The notes beneath the pieces are model-generated. The model saw nothing but the letters and a program-made list of their open reading frames with translations. It made no database searches and was not told where the DNA came from. From assembly GCA_963695405.1 (NCBI GenBank), contig CAVOGJ010000015.1, positions 620,001 to 684,000 on the forward strand: a stretch of 64,000 nucleotides of DNA, read 5' to 3'. A program made the translations under genes and the position numbers. Of the stretch, positions 38,141 to 48,370 are shown one piece after another (position 1 is the stretch's first letter; each line of letters starts with the position of its first letter). This DNA comes from CAVOGJ01 sp963695405. Lineage in GTDB: Bacteria > Planctomycetota > Planctomycetia > Pirellulales > Pirellulaceae.

Positions 38141-38174
38141 CAAAAATATATCGGATACGGTATATTGTCAAATC
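38141..38174 (-). promoter_or_regulatory. Promoter and operator palindrome for the toxin-antitoxin pair
   Basis: On the minus strand TTGACA (38171-38166) and TATTTT (38148-38143) are spaced by 17 nt; TATATT at spacing 15 is an alternative -10. They lie just upstream of the toxin ATG at 38118. Between them is an inverted repeat at 38145-38166, AATATATCG-GATA-CGGTATATT, with 8 of 9 pairs matching. It fits autorepression by the XRE antitoxin. Confidence 0.7.
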
Positions 38175-38302
38175 AGGAATTCTGCCCAGAATCGAGCCAG
38201 GGATGATCGCCGACGCCCCCAAGGCACGCATTTCTCAGGGATTTCAGAGGAATCTGGCCAGGATCGTACATCGCCGCAGCCAAACGGCATAAGTAACTAT
38301 GG

Positions 38303-38554
38303 GAGGCCAAGGAGTGCTTCCACCTGGGGTGGCGCAAACTCGACGCCGAGTACGCGATGCCCAATGCCGGCTCGGGGTGGGACGTCCACACCATCGTGCA
38401 GTTCGACTTCCGCGGCCAAATCGTCTTCCAGCACCGCTGCCAGGACACGGATCGAACACGGATCGAAGACACAAAATTGGCGGACGCAGAGTACGATGCA
38501 TGCGCAGCATGGGAAGACAGGGGGATCGTGAGTTGTCGCAGCACGATATCCTAG
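38303..38554 (+). pseudogene. Unidentified gene fragment
   Basis: An open plus frame with protein-like composition (EAKECFHLGWRKLDAEYAM, SGWDVHTIVQFDFRGQIVFQH) but no start codon context, no known family, and stops at both ends. It sits between the toxin-antitoxin promoter and a surface protein lacking its 5' end. It could be the remnant of a larger gene. Confidence 0.25.
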
Positions 38555-38600
38555 GCCACCCATTCTGCCTCCCCGAGGTCTGTGTCTTGGCTCTTGTCTT

Positions 38601-40385
38601 GTGTCGGATGGACTGAACGGAGCCAATTTCGTCTACGCGGAGGGCCACAATAACCAATACGGTGCTTCCGAACCATTTGTGACCAAATTCAGCTCCAACG
38701 GGACGCAGCAATGGTTCAACGGCGTCACGGGCAGTCTGACCAAGGGGAGTTTAAATGGGTTAGCCATCGATGCCGCCGGCGATGTCTACGCGGCCGGCGC
38801 GTTCGACGGCACCGCAAACTTTGGCGGCGCCGGATCGCTTAGCAGCGGCAGTGCCAACCGCGACCTGTTGGTCACCAAGCTCAACGGTTCGGACGGTACT
38901 TGGCAGTGGGCTGAGTCGATGAACGGGACAAGCGATGGCGATATCCGAGGGGCTTCCCTCGCTCCTGGAGGCAAGATCTATGTGACCGGTGCCTTCGAGG
39001 GCACGGTCGACTTTGGGGGCACTTCCCTCACCAGTTTGGGAATCACGGACGGGTTTGTGGCGAGCTTTGACACGACGCAGCGCAGTATCGACTGGGCACA
39101 ACGCTTCGGCGGCACGGAGCTCGATATCAGCCGCGATGTCGCCACCGATGGTCAGGGCAACGCCCAGGCGGTCGGATCGTTTCGAGATACCGCCGACTTC
39201 GGGCCTGACACGCTCGCCATGACGGCCTCCACGGGCAACGCCTTTGTTACCAAGCTGAGCCCGGCGGGCGACTTCCTGGAATCGATCCGCATCGCGGATC
39301 CCGATAGCAACGCCCGCAATATTTCGTTTGACAGCGCCGGCAACCGTTACATCGGGGGGTACTTTAGTGGGCAGGCCGAATTCGCTCAACGGACAGTAAT
39401 CAGCGCGGGCAACATCGATAGCTTTGTCCTTAAATTGCCGACGTACGACGCGCCACAATTGGAGTTTTCACTTGCCAACAATGGGATGGTTGATGGCGTG
39501 ACCGTCGCGAATGAAGACATTGTCGTGTTCGACGGCAGTTCCTTCCGTCGCTATTTCGATGGTTCGGACGTCGGTTTGGCTGGACTGGCGATTGACGCCT
39601 TCGACATGCTCAGTCCCAATGAACTGCTGCTTTCGTTCTCAAGCAACGGCTCGGTCTCCGGCATCGCGGGCACGGTGGATGGCGCCGACATTGTGAAATT
39701 TACGGCCGCGCAGTGGAACGAATTCACCATGGGCAGCTTCTCCATGTATTTCGATGGCAGCGATGTGGGTCTGACCAAAAGCAGCGAAAACATCGATGCC
39801 ATCGATCGCCTGGCAGACGGCCGGCTGGTGATCTCCACGACCGGAACCGCGAGTGTGAACGGCGCCGCGGGTGGCGGCGAGGACCTGATGCTCTTCAACC
39901 CAACTTCGCTTGGCAGCAACACGACGGGCACTTGGTCGATGTACTTTGACGGAAGTGATGTGGCGCTGAGTGGCACAACCGAGAAACTGGGCGCCTTGGC
40001 AAGCGACGCTTCTGGAAACCTGTACCTGGCCACTTCCGGGAATTTTGCCGTGCCAGGAGTTTCGGGCGCCAATGAAGACGTGTTCGTCTTCACCCCGACA
40101 TCGCTGGGAACGAACACCGCGGGTTCGTATAGTCCGGCGTTGTTCTTCGACGGTAGCCTATACGGGCTCGGCACTAATGCCCTTACCGGCATCGGTCTGC
40201 CTTCGTCGATTTCCGCGAGGACCGCTGGCGGTGATGACCACGTCGGGGGTGAGCACTCCGTCGCTTTCGCCGAATTCACACCGCATTCCGGTCAAAAGAA
40301 GAAAGAGCGGGCGCTGCGAGTCGACTCGGCTTTCGCGGCATGGGGTCTCGAAGGTGCCCGTCAACCCGCGGACGTGGTTCGTTAA
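38601..40385 (+). CDS. SBBP-type beta-propeller surface protein, probably 5' truncated
   Basis: 594 aa from GTG 38601. The first half has SBBP-like propeller blades (GLAIDAAGDVYAAGAFDG, GGKIYVTGAFEGTVDFGG, DSAGNRYIGGYFSGQAEF). The second half has four related units of about 75 residues, each with FDGSDVGL or a variant (YFDGSDVGLAG, YFDGSDVGLTK, YFDGSDVALSG, FFDGSLYGLG). There is no signal peptide, and the frame opens inside a blade, so the true 5' end is missing or rearranged. The C-terminus lacks a sorting signal and may run past a lost frame. Probably a secreted protein remnant. Confidence 0.65.
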   Translation: MSDGLNGANFVYAEGHNNQYGASEPFVTKFSSNGTQQWFNGVTGSLTKGSLNGLAIDAAGDVYAAGAFDGTANFGGAGSLSSGSANRDLLVTKLNGSDGTWQWAESMNGTSDGDIRGASLAPGGKIYVTGAFEGTVDFGGTSLTSLGITDGFVASFDTTQRSIDWAQRFGGTELDISRDVATDGQGNAQAVGSFRDTADFGPDTLAMTASTGNAFVTKLSPAGDFLESIRIADPDSNARNISFDSAGNRYIGGYFSGQAEFAQRTVISAGNIDSFVLKLPTYDAPQLEFSLANNGMVDGVTVANEDIVVFDGSSFRRYFDGSDVGLAGLAIDAFDMLSPNELLLSFSSNGSVSGIAGTVDGADIVKFTAAQWNEFTMGSFSMYFDGSDVGLTKSSENIDAIDRLADGRLVISTTGTASVNGAAGGGEDLMLFNPTSLGSNTTGTWSMYFDGSDVALSGTTEKLGALASDASGNLYLATSGNFAVPGVSGANEDVFVFTPTSLGTNTAGSYSPALFFDGSLYGLGTNALTGIGLPSSISARTAGGDDHVGGEHSVAFAEFTPHSGQKKKERALRVDSAFAAWGLEGARQPADVVR

Positions 40386-40811
40386 ACGGTGGTTTTTGAA
40401 CCGCTGATGTGCGTATGGACGCTGATGGGTAGATGACACACTGGCGAAGGATCCACCAAATCGTCATGAGCCGGAGTCGCTAGTCCCGAGCAGCCACCGA
40501 GCCACGGTGAGCCTCTTCTGGCCGGCCGTGATCACGCGGCTGCAATGGTCACCAAGCGAATTCGAACGGCTGTAGAGCAAGGACATCTATCCGCTGAAGA
40601 GGGCGCAAAGAAAGTCATCGAGATGCGCAAATAAGTGTTTGGTCGGGTGACTGAGCATCGTTCTGCAACGATTGCCCGTGCCGGCCATTGACGCGTGGGT
40701 TTGCCGCGAGTACAAAGCATGATGCACAAATGGTCACCATGAGCAATTCCGAGATATCACACCCTCGACTCATGCGGTGCCCAAAAATTGTTTTCCAACT
40801 GGAGACATTCC
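40386..40811. other. Intergenic, no gene seen
   Basis: 426 bp with short overlapping frames only. A ribosome site and ATG for the next PEP-CTERM gene lie at its end. Confidence 0.45.
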
Positions 40812-41534
40812 ATGGGATTCAGGCGGTCGTCTTTGACAGTGTCGGCCGTAGCTTGCTTCGTGCTCTTGGGTCCAATTCAGACCGCCAGGTCGTCGTTAAC
40901 AACCGTAAGTCAAATTGCGGGATCAGGAACGATTGAACTGTATAACGCTCCGCAATTCGGCGGTGCGGGAGCAAACTTCGGCCAAAACTCGACAACCATC
41001 TTCAATGGCTTGGGGGTCGGTCCATTTTCCACAGAACTCCCGTCCATCAGTATTGACTCGGGGACGGCGATCTCCGGCGGCATGCGGTACGGCGTGGAAT
41101 TACAATTGCCTTTGCCCAAGCTGATTAGGGATCTGCCAGGTAGCGGGAGTGCAAGCTTCGTGCTTGAAAATCTATTTGCCATAGTCTTGGACGCCGATCC
41201 CTATACGCTTACCTTCACGGCCGACGAACGCCTAGAGGCTTGGTCGGGCACGGACTGGGACTTTTCGCAGTTCTCGAATCCAGGATCAATGCTCACCATT
41301 AGTTTATCCATCGATACGACGCGAAACTACGACTTCTATGAATTCCTTGCTGGGACAGCTATTGATCCAATGGGAAACCCGGTCTTCATCTACGTTGGGG
41401 ACTACGAATTCGAGCAAGTTGCCGGAATGGCCATACCCGAACCGTCCGCGCTCGCGATCTGGGGTTGTGGATGCCTGGTCTTCCTGCGCGGAATTCGCGT
41501 GCGGCGAGGCCCGCTTCTTGCGGAGGAAATTTGA
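40812..41534 (+). CDS. PEP-CTERM sorting domain protein
   Basis: About 240 aa from ATG 40812 (the frame opens at 40788). Signal peptide MGFRRSSLTV then VACFVLLGPIQTA. The mature part is strand-rich (GSGTIELYNAPQFGGAGANF, AISGGMRYGVELQLPL, LFAIVLDADPYTLTF) and includes one ADERLEAW turn. The C-terminus is IPEPSALAIW, a hydrophobic stretch and RGIRVRR, a PEP-CTERM signal with a slightly longer tail. Function unknown. Confidence 0.78.
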   Translation: MGFRRSSLTVSAVACFVLLGPIQTARSSLTTVSQIAGSGTIELYNAPQFGGAGANFGQNSTTIFNGLGVGPFSTELPSISIDSGTAISGGMRYGVELQLPLPKLIRDLPGSGSASFVLENLFAIVLDADPYTLTFTADERLEAWSGTDWDFSQFSNPGSMLTISLSIDTTRNYDFYEFLAGTAIDPMGNPVFIYVGDYEFEQVAGMAIPEPSALAIWGCGCLVFLRGIRVRRGPLLAEEI

Positions 41535-41554
41535 GAGTTCAATCAAACCACGCA

Positions 41555-41668
41555 AGAAAAGGTGTCAGGCCCAGTCAAAGGTGACCTCGGCGTGGTTGGT
41601 AGTGCTACAAAGAAACAGCGCAAGAAATGCAATCGCTGTTTTGGTCGTCTTCCTTGGTTCGGCTCCAC
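41555..41668 (-). pseudogene. 5' fragment of a SUMF1-domain gene
   Basis: On the minus strand this stretch encodes KTAIAFLALFLCSTTNHA then EVTFDWA before a TGA. It is closely similar in DNA and protein to the start of the SUMF1-domain pseudogene at 43121-43648 (a signal peptide followed by VTFDWATVGNPGN). Everything after VTFDWA is missing. It appears to be a duplicated or recombined fragment. Confidence 0.6.
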
Positions 41669-41962
41669 AATTCGGTGGTTTTACGGTGCCGCCGTAAGGC
41701 AGTCGTGTGATGTTGGCTCGCCGGCGATGGAAAGCGGGTTCATCATTGGACCTCTCCGACTTGTCCTTGGTTTTACTCCTGTCTTATACGGGCGGTTTCG
41801 CACAGCGCTTTTAAAAACGGGCGAGTTGGACCACCGCAGCCCTAGCTCGAGTCCCACAACTAGGGCTGTGGCCATTGGTCCAGAGCAGGACCGAATCTTG
41901 GCATGTGAGTTGCAACATAACACCTCCGCAATCCGCAGTTGCAACTCGTGGAGGGTCTTCCC

Positions 41963-42841
41963 ATGCAACAGGTTTGGATGATGCGAGTTTTCCCGATTTT
42001 GCGTCAGACAGCATGCGTCCAGATTGCCATTTTGTCCGTCTCGACGGCCGCTGCCATGCCGTACAGGCTGTTGCTTGAATCGGTGCAGCCTCAGACAGCG
42101 AACGAAGTGTCGATGATGCGATTTGCGTCCTATGGCGACCTCGTCGCCGGCAATATCTCGAGCCACGATTGGACGCAGCTCCATCTAAGTCCCGTAGTCA
42201 ATGTCGGCGGGTTTACTCGGGACGCCACTGGTAAATTTCACACGCTGCTGGAAGCTAACGATCCCCAAAGTGAGTGGGAAATCGCGATTGTGCGTTTCAA
42301 CTCGATAGACGATCTCATTAACGGCAGCCCCGCAAACCAATACATCACGCCGCTCCACTTGAGTCCTGTTGTCAACGTGGGCGGTTTGACCTCGGACGGC
42401 GCCGGTGGTTTCCAGATGTTGCTGGAAGCCGCAGAACCGCAAAATGGGGTGGAAGTCGTGCTGATCCACTTTGCGTCCTACGCCGACCTCATCCATGGCG
42501 ATCCGGCAAACATGATCCCGACTCAGATCCATCTACGCCCGGCCTACAATATTGGTGGCTTCAGCAGCAATGGGATGGGAGGGTATCACGTACTCGCGGA
42601 GTCCATCGCCGATCTCAACTCGGGTGAACTCGCGCTGTTGAACTACGCAACCTACGGTGATCTGATCGCCGGTAATCTGACGAGTCATGACGCCGTGCAG
42701 ATTAATGTGAATCCGGCCTACAGTGTTGGTGGACTGCTGCGCGAAGTGATCATAATTCCCGAGCCGAGTTGTTTGACACTGCTGATGCTGGGCTCGCTGC
42801 TCGCTGGTGATCGATTACGTCGCCGCCACCCCACTGCATGA
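41963..42841 (+). CDS. PEP-CTERM protein with four tandem 58-residue repeats
   Basis: 292 aa from ATG 41963, chosen for GGAGGG about 8 nt upstream. A signal-like N-terminus (MMRVFPILRQTACVQIAIL) precedes four repeats of 58 residues. Each starts with a short hydrophobic Leu-Leu-Glu (or LAES) element, then a strand ending in RF/HF/NY, a DL-G turn (GDLVAGN, DDLINGS, ADLIHGD, GDLIAGN), an H/Q-L-P segment and V/INVGG or VGG. The C-terminus is IIPEPSCLTLL then DRLRRR, a PEP-CTERM signal. Function unknown; likely a surface adhesin or matrix protein. Confidence 0.8.
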   Translation: MQQVWMMRVFPILRQTACVQIAILSVSTAAAMPYRLLLESVQPQTANEVSMMRFASYGDLVAGNISSHDWTQLHLSPVVNVGGFTRDATGKFHTLLEANDPQSEWEIAIVRFNSIDDLINGSPANQYITPLHLSPVVNVGGLTSDGAGGFQMLLEAAEPQNGVEVVLIHFASYADLIHGDPANMIPTQIHLRPAYNIGGFSSNGMGGYHVLAESIADLNSGELALLNYATYGDLIAGNLTSHDAVQINVNPAYSVGGLLREVIIIPEPSCLTLLMLGSLLAGDRLRRRHPTA

Positions 42842-43120
42842 GCAGGTAAAACAGGACGAGTGGGCGATCGCCGGGATTCTTTATCCTGTTGCGAAGAGAG
42901 AGCGCAAAAATGCCAAACAGACTTCTGAAAGCCAGGTTCGCAACCCGATTTGTCCTTGTCGCAATGGCTTTTGTGTCGTGCGAATTGTCAATATCGTGGT
43001 CCCATGTTGACCACCACTAGTCTGAACCGATCACAAACTCAATCGGCCGGTGATGTTCGAAGTGTCCCGAACCACACCGTCGCGTAATGCCCGCAGGGAC
43101 ATCCACTTACAATTGCATGG

Positions 43121-43648
43121 CTACGACTCGTCCTCGCTGGGGATGAAGAACGTCGCGCCCGGTGCCCGTTTTTCACTCGATCCGTCGCCAATCGTATAGA
43201 CGCCACTCTCCGTTCCGCTCCCATCCGTAGGCTGGCCATTCTCCAGCCAATTCACAAACCGCATGCTGTCACAAAACGACACGTCGTTGACAAGCTTATT
43301 GCCCATGTTGGTCTTCGTGGAGTATTTCGACCCGCTGGCGGCTCCCGCGTTGAAGGCGATCCCGCCGCGTGCATTAGAATCCCATGGAGTTGCTATAGAC
43401 GCTGTTGGGATTGGTCCCCATTGGGTCGACGGCGTTGAGAAACTCGGTGTATTGGTCGTTGGTGACCTCATGCTTGCTGATGCGGTAGGTGTTGGCCACA
43501 GCCCCGAACTGGCCCTGGCCGAAATAATCCTGATCCGCCGCATTCCCCGGGTTTCCCACGGTGGCCCAGTCGAAGGTGACCACCGCGTGGGCGGAAGCGC
43601 TACAAAAAATAGCGAGAGAAATGCAATCGCTGTGTGGGCCTTTAGCAT
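43121..43648 (-). pseudogene. SUMF1-domain surface protein remnant, two frameshifts, truncated
   Basis: A signal peptide (MLKAHTAIAFLSLFF) leads, in the next frame, into VVTFDWATVGNPGNAADQDYFG and YRISKHEVTNDQYTEFLNAVD, typical of formylglycine-generating-enzyme-like PEP-CTERM proteins, then returns to the first frame (NARGGIAFN, NWLENGQP, FFIPSEDES). The first shift is a missing base in the six-A run 43604-43609, as comparison with the 41555-41668 fragment shows. The protein ends at PSEDES where the family continues EDEWYKAAYY. It is not expected to be functional. Confidence 0.7.
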
Positions 43649-44050
43649 TGGTTCGTCTCTGATACTTGGCTATTTGTGTGTTTAGAACACAAACCGACCG
43701 CCGGACACGCGTCCACAGTTCGGCTGTGTGGAGGGTACTTACACATCACGGGAAGACTCAGGCCGTTCGATGATGCCTAGTATGAGTCACCGCCGGTCTA
43801 CCAGACAAGCAAGCCGACGGTTGTGAGCTACCACCGCAAATTCTCTGTTTCAGCGTAATGCAGTCCACCAATCGTTCGATTCTTCCAGGCTATCCAAGAA
43901 CCCGATTCCCACGGGTTCTCGGGACCATCTCCGCCTTGGAATGGTCAAGCCACATTCTGGGCATTTCTGCGACGAATTATCCCCGTCAGAAGGCGGAGTC
44001 GGTTCCCGTTAAAAGGGTCGGTTATTTGACTTGCTCATGATCAGCGTCGA
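43649..44050. other. Intergenic, no gene seen
   Basis: 402 bp between two minus-strand surface-protein genes. No motif, repeat or hairpin with a T run was identified. Confidence 0.45.
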
Positions 44051-44950
44051 TTAACGGTCTGGTGCCATATCGTGATTTGCATAGTCAATGCTTCGCCTTC
44101 GATCCAAAAGTGCAAATCCCAGAGTGCCGAGCAGCCAGACCACGACCGCGGTCGGCTCCGGTATGGCCAGCAAGGTCACGTCGCCGCTGGTATAGAGCTG
44201 CGACAGGTCCCAGATGTAGGGACTGGCGACGTCGAACGCGCCGCTCGGCATGACGCCCATCCAATCAAACAGGTCAAACGTGCGGCCGATTTGACTCCCA
44301 ACGTCCACACCCTGGGCGAAGTCCAAGCCAAGCATACCGCCCAGCGCGACCGGGATACCGGAGTCGAAGGAGATGGTGGAGTCCCACGCATCTGCCTCCA
44401 AGATCACCTGGAGCGTCCCCCCCGCATCCATCACGAAATGTTGTTCGACGTGGATCGGGATCGGTGGTCCGTCGACGGCTGGATTGCCGTCGTAATTCCG
44501 GACAACCAGAGTTTGCCCGTCGCCCAAACTTAGCCCGATCACATGGCCATCGACGAGGATCGTATTGGTAAGCGTGGCGCCCGCGAATTGCAAGTATTTG
44601 GCACCACGCGTGTCCGCACCGGTCAGATCGGCCCCGGTCAGCGTGGAGTACTCGAAGGTCGCGCCAGTGAGATTTGCCTGCGTGAATTGGGCGGAGTCCA
44701 GCCAATCGAATGAAAAAGTTGAGCCATGAAGGTTAAGCCCGCCCGAAAAATCGGCGTAGCGGAGGCTGTGCGCGTCTGTGTTCCAACTGGAAAGGACCAT
44801 GTACGGGCCTGGGGTGATCCCCTCCGTGCCCGGGATCGTCTGCCCCGTCTGTCAGTTCGTGATGTCGGCCAGTGTGGCCGTCGGATTGCCGCAGACTTGC
44901 CAAAGACAAACACCGCAGATAACAACGACAAGGCGGAACATGGATCGCAT
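44051..44950 (-). pseudogene. Pentapeptide-repeat PEP-CTERM protein with in-frame TGA
   Basis: A signal peptide at 44950 (MRSMFRLVVVICGVCLW) runs to LADITN, then an in-frame TGA at 44852-44854, then continues in the same frame with QTGQTIPGTEGITPGP and the body of the protein to 44051. The body has pentapeptide repeats (YADFSGGLNLHGS, QANLTGATFEYSTLTGADLTGAD) and ends IPEPTAVVVWLL then DRRRS, a PEP-CTERM signal. Related proteins carry Trp at the TGA site, so a TGG-to-TGA change, real or sequencing, is likely. As written, translation would be cut after about 33 residues. Confidence 0.7.
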
Positions 44951-45769
44951 GGCGGTGCCCTCCCCTTCAGAAAGTTGCTTGGCAACCGTGTTCGGTGTGA
45001 TGAAACAGAGGGCGCGAGGACGTGCTGCCAAGAGGAACCGGCGGCACCCGCCGCACAGTACCGAAGTGAGTGTGTTCTCCTCCACCGCAGTAGCGCGACC
45101 ACGACGCGGGAGAATCCGATTCATGGCACACCTCCCTACAGTTCAACCATAATTGGTAGCTAAACGATTTTCGCACGGCTGACATCTGCTATTCCGGACA
45201 ACTGCCCACTTGCCACAAACGCGAATTACGGCGGAACTTGATGTAGCGACAATTGTGGGCATAAGGGAGCAGTTGCTGTGCCAAGTCGAACGCAGGCTCA
45301 CATCATCGGGCGGGTACAGGTCAAGTAGATGTTCTTTGGCGAAGTCTGCCTTCGAGTTACCCCACTGTGAGGCGTACGAGCGGGCAAAGGACGAACGGTC
45401 CGTGATTACGAGCGGAATCTGCCCGCAAGACGATTCGTTTGGCCTCTAAGCGCACACGGACGAGAAGACTGAGGGGATTCAGACCGCTGCGTTTTCGGCG
45501 GACTTCTACGTGCAGGCGGTTGCATCGTTCGCTGCGTCCAGGCGAATTGGCGAAGTGCCGGCGGGGAAAATCACCGCGGCGCGTTACGGCCGTTGTGCCA
45601 GGGGTGTCCGCGAACTGGGAAGAACCGAAATACGTTCGATTGGTGGCCAATCCCGAGAACTCTCGCCCCACGGGTTCTTAGGACAGCCCAGAGTGTCAAG
45701 CCAAATCCTGACCCTTTGGCTAAGGGCGCATGCCGTAAAACGGTGGTGTTGGCGCGGGGCGTCGCTCAA
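44951..45769. other. Intergenic, no confident gene
   Basis: About 820 bp upstream of the pentapeptide gene. Overlapping frames at 45357-45671 (minus) and 45439-45681 (plus) are Arg-rich with no recognisable domain, and neither has good coding character. It may contain a decayed gene. Confidence 0.4.
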
Positions 45770-46141
45770 CTAGAAACCAATTACACGGTGACCGACGTAC
45801 AGCCAAAGAAAAAGCACCCCAAACAACGCAACCGCGACGCCACATAGGCTCCTCGTGACGATCCCTGCGACCAATTTTCGTGTGACGTCGCCTCGTCGGA
45901 TGAGCAAGAAACTCCCCACACCGCAAACGGCGGCTAAGGCCTCACCGGCCCAAAGGACGAAAAGAAGCGTCCGAGGAAAAACGCCAGTCAGCACACCTTG
46001 CCTCGATTGGTTGAATGGTAACAACGTCTGATCTACGACCAAGAATGCGAACAGAATACAAGAGCATCCGAGAGTCAAACCGATACAAACCCATGACGCC
46101 TTCGCTGCGAGCGATTGAGGTTGATCCGGAGTCGAATTCAT
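45770..46141 (-). CDS. Small multi-pass membrane protein
   Basis: About 123 aa from Met at 46141 (46174 also possible). Three hydrophobic segments are clear (VCIGLTLGCSCILFAFLVV; TLLFVLWAGEALAAVCGVGSFLLI; SLCGVAVALFGVLFLWLYVG). No catalytic motif or known family. Function unknown. Confidence 0.5.
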   Translation of the reverse strand: MNSTPDQPQSLAAKASWVCIGLTLGCSCILFAFLVVDQTLLPFNQSRQGVLTGVFPRTLLFVLWAGEALAAVCGVGSFLLIRRGDVTRKLVAGIVTRSLCGVAVALFGVLFLWLYVGHRVIGF

Positions 46142-46774
46142 GAAATTGTCCCGAAATCGCCCACTAGCCATCATTCGGTAAGCATGATCTTAGCAGGCGG
46201 CTACTAGCAACAAGGGGTGGTAATTTGGGACGAGCCCAGACTGGATGTCGACTTGCCCAGGCGCGCCTTCCTGGGCAAATGATTCACGTGCAGAAACCGC
46301 GTCGATGTTTTACACCGAACGCACGCAGGCAAAGTCCGACAGTGCGTCGGTCTGTTGCACCTCGGCAGGTTAGCGATTGACTGAAATCATGTCGGTTGGT
46401 CCAGCCGCTGTAAGTTGGAGAGGCCCCAAATTGACGGCGGTGGCGAGACCGCTGCGTCGACGAACTTCGACTTCTACCCTCAGGTCTGCATACCATCACT
46501 AGTCAAGAAAGGGCGATTTGCCTTCAGTGAGATCACTTGAGAGCCGCATTTTCTGGCTTGGCATATGCGGCTTTTCTGAGATTTCAGTAACTCCTCAAGC
46601 TAAATCCACCGTGCCGATTGCGAGCCCCAGCTGATTTCCTGTCATCGCACTGCAAAGGTGGGTGCCGGGTCTTGGGGACTCTGGTATCTGGTACATTAGG
46701 TAGTTTTCAGATAACGGCGGCGTGTCCATTACCCGCATTACGCAAGCTGAGACCGAACCTAGAAGAACCACCTC
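46142..46774. other. Intergenic, no gene seen
   Basis: 633 bp upstream of the sulfatase pair with no recognised gene. It should contain the promoter of the sulfatase operon; no pair of elements could be assigned with confidence. Confidence 0.45.
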
Positions 46775-48352
46775 ATGGCCCGAACCTCAACGCTTTGTCT
46801 GCTCCTGTTTTTGGTTTTCGCCACGCCCGCCTATCCCCAGGCTTCGAAGCTCAACCGGGCGGTGCGAACCGCTGAGAACCTTGAGCCATCGATTCCTCTG
46901 TTGGAGCAAGCACGCGAGACCGAAAGGAAACTCGCTGAGCTTCGGCGAACGACCGGCAAACGGCCCAACATCGTGTGGATTATTGTTGACGACATGGGGT
47001 ACGGAGACCCGGGCTGCTATGGAGGAGGCAAAGCGGTTGGGGCCGACACGCCGGTCATGGATCGCCTCGCTCGCGAAGGCTTGCGTCTGACCTCCTGCTA
47101 CTCGCAGCACACTTGCACTCCAACTCGCTCCGCCATCCTTACCGGAAGGCTACCAGTTCGGACCGGGCTTATCCGTCCGATTCTCGCCGGTGATACGCTG
47201 ACTGTGAATCCGTGGGATGGCGAGACGAGCGTCGCCAAAATTCTTGGTGACGCGGGTTACTACAGCCTGCTTACCGGCAAATGGCATATTGGCGAGGGGG
47301 AAGGGATGCGGCCGCACGAGGTCGGCTTCGACGAGTATTACGGCTATCTGCCGGCACAGAAGGAGATAACACAAGCTTTAGACACTCGTCGCTATCCGGA
47401 CCTCACTCTCGATGCGGACAAACTTGAGCGCTACGAGTCCATCGGAGCGGAGCACGCCCTCATTCACGGCTTCAGCATGGGCGATACAAAGACGGTCTCG
47501 ACCGTTAAGTCCCTCGAAGAGATGGGCGCCGCGGACGAGCAACTCGTTGATTTCTCTGTAGAAAGAATCATGGAGTTAGCAAAAGGAGAAAAACCGTTCT
47601 TCCTTGAGCACTGCTTCATGAAAGTGCACACGGACAACTTCGCCAATCCTAAGTACAAAGGTCTCAGTGCAAGTAAGTACGCTTACAAGGACAGTCTGTG
47701 TGAAGTCGACCTACTGATTGGCCGACTCGTGAAAGCTTTGGACGACGCCGGGGTGCTTGAGAATACCTTTGTGTTTGTCACATCCGACAATGGCCCGCAG
47801 ATGGATGCCTGGCCAGATGCCGGTTATACCCCGTTTCGTGGAGCGAAAGGGACTACGTGGGAAGGTGGAGTCCGCGTCCCAGGTATCGCCTACTGGAAGG
47901 GCATGATATCGCCGGGTCGGGTAAGCGATGGCGTCTTTGACCTGATGGACCTGTTCAACACGGCGGTCCACCTCGCTGGGGCAGACGCTGAGTTGCCGCG
48001 TGAAGTGTATATCGACGGCATCGACCAAACGGCTTTCCTGTTGCACGACGAAGGGGAGTCGAACCGCGAATGTGTCTTCTTCTGGTGGAAGAGCGAGCTG
48101 ACAGCCTTGCGGATGCGTGAATACAAGTGGCACCAAAAGGTATTGCTGCCACAGTCGACCTTTATGCATATCGACATGGCGGTGCTACAGGACGTTGGCA
48201 CCGCTCCGTGGCTCTTCAACTTGTACATCGACCCGAAGGAAGAGTTGCCCGTTGGCCATCGTCGCAACGCATGGCTGGCGTCACTCGGGGCAGAGGCGAA
48301 AGCCCACCTCATGACCTTCAAGAAGTATCCGCCGAAAAAAGTTGGACTCTAA
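46775..48352 (+). CDS. Arylsulfatase-type sulfatase 1
   Basis: 525 aa with a signal peptide (MARTSTLCLLLFLVFATPAYPQ). Sulfatase motifs: NIVWIIVDDMGYGDPGCYGG (metal-binding Asp pair), CTPTRSAILTGR (the Cys is the formylglycine site of the CxPxR signature), GKWHIGEG, and SDNGPQMDAW with metal Asp/Asn. It hydrolyses sulfate esters, probably of algal or host polysaccharides, in the periplasm or outside the cell. The activating formylglycine enzyme is not in this window. It is followed 18 bp later by sulfatase 2. Confidence 0.93.
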   Translation: MARTSTLCLLLFLVFATPAYPQASKLNRAVRTAENLEPSIPLLEQARETERKLAELRRTTGKRPNIVWIIVDDMGYGDPGCYGGGKAVGADTPVMDRLAREGLRLTSCYSQHTCTPTRSAILTGRLPVRTGLIRPILAGDTLTVNPWDGETSVAKILGDAGYYSLLTGKWHIGEGEGMRPHEVGFDEYYGYLPAQKEITQALDTRRYPDLTLDADKLERYESIGAEHALIHGFSMGDTKTVSTVKSLEEMGAADEQLVDFSVERIMELAKGEKPFFLEHCFMKVHTDNFANPKYKGLSASKYAYKDSLCEVDLLIGRLVKALDDAGVLENTFVFVTSDNGPQMDAWPDAGYTPFRGAKGTTWEGGVRVPGIAYWKGMISPGRVSDGVFDLMDLFNTAVHLAGADAELPREVYIDGIDQTAFLLHDEGESNRECVFFWWKSELTALRMREYKWHQKVLLPQSTFMHIDMAVLQDVGTAPWLFNLYIDPKEELPVGHRRNAWLASLGAEAKAHLMTFKKYPPKKVGL

Positions 48353-48370
48353 CGAAGAATAGACCTCGCA

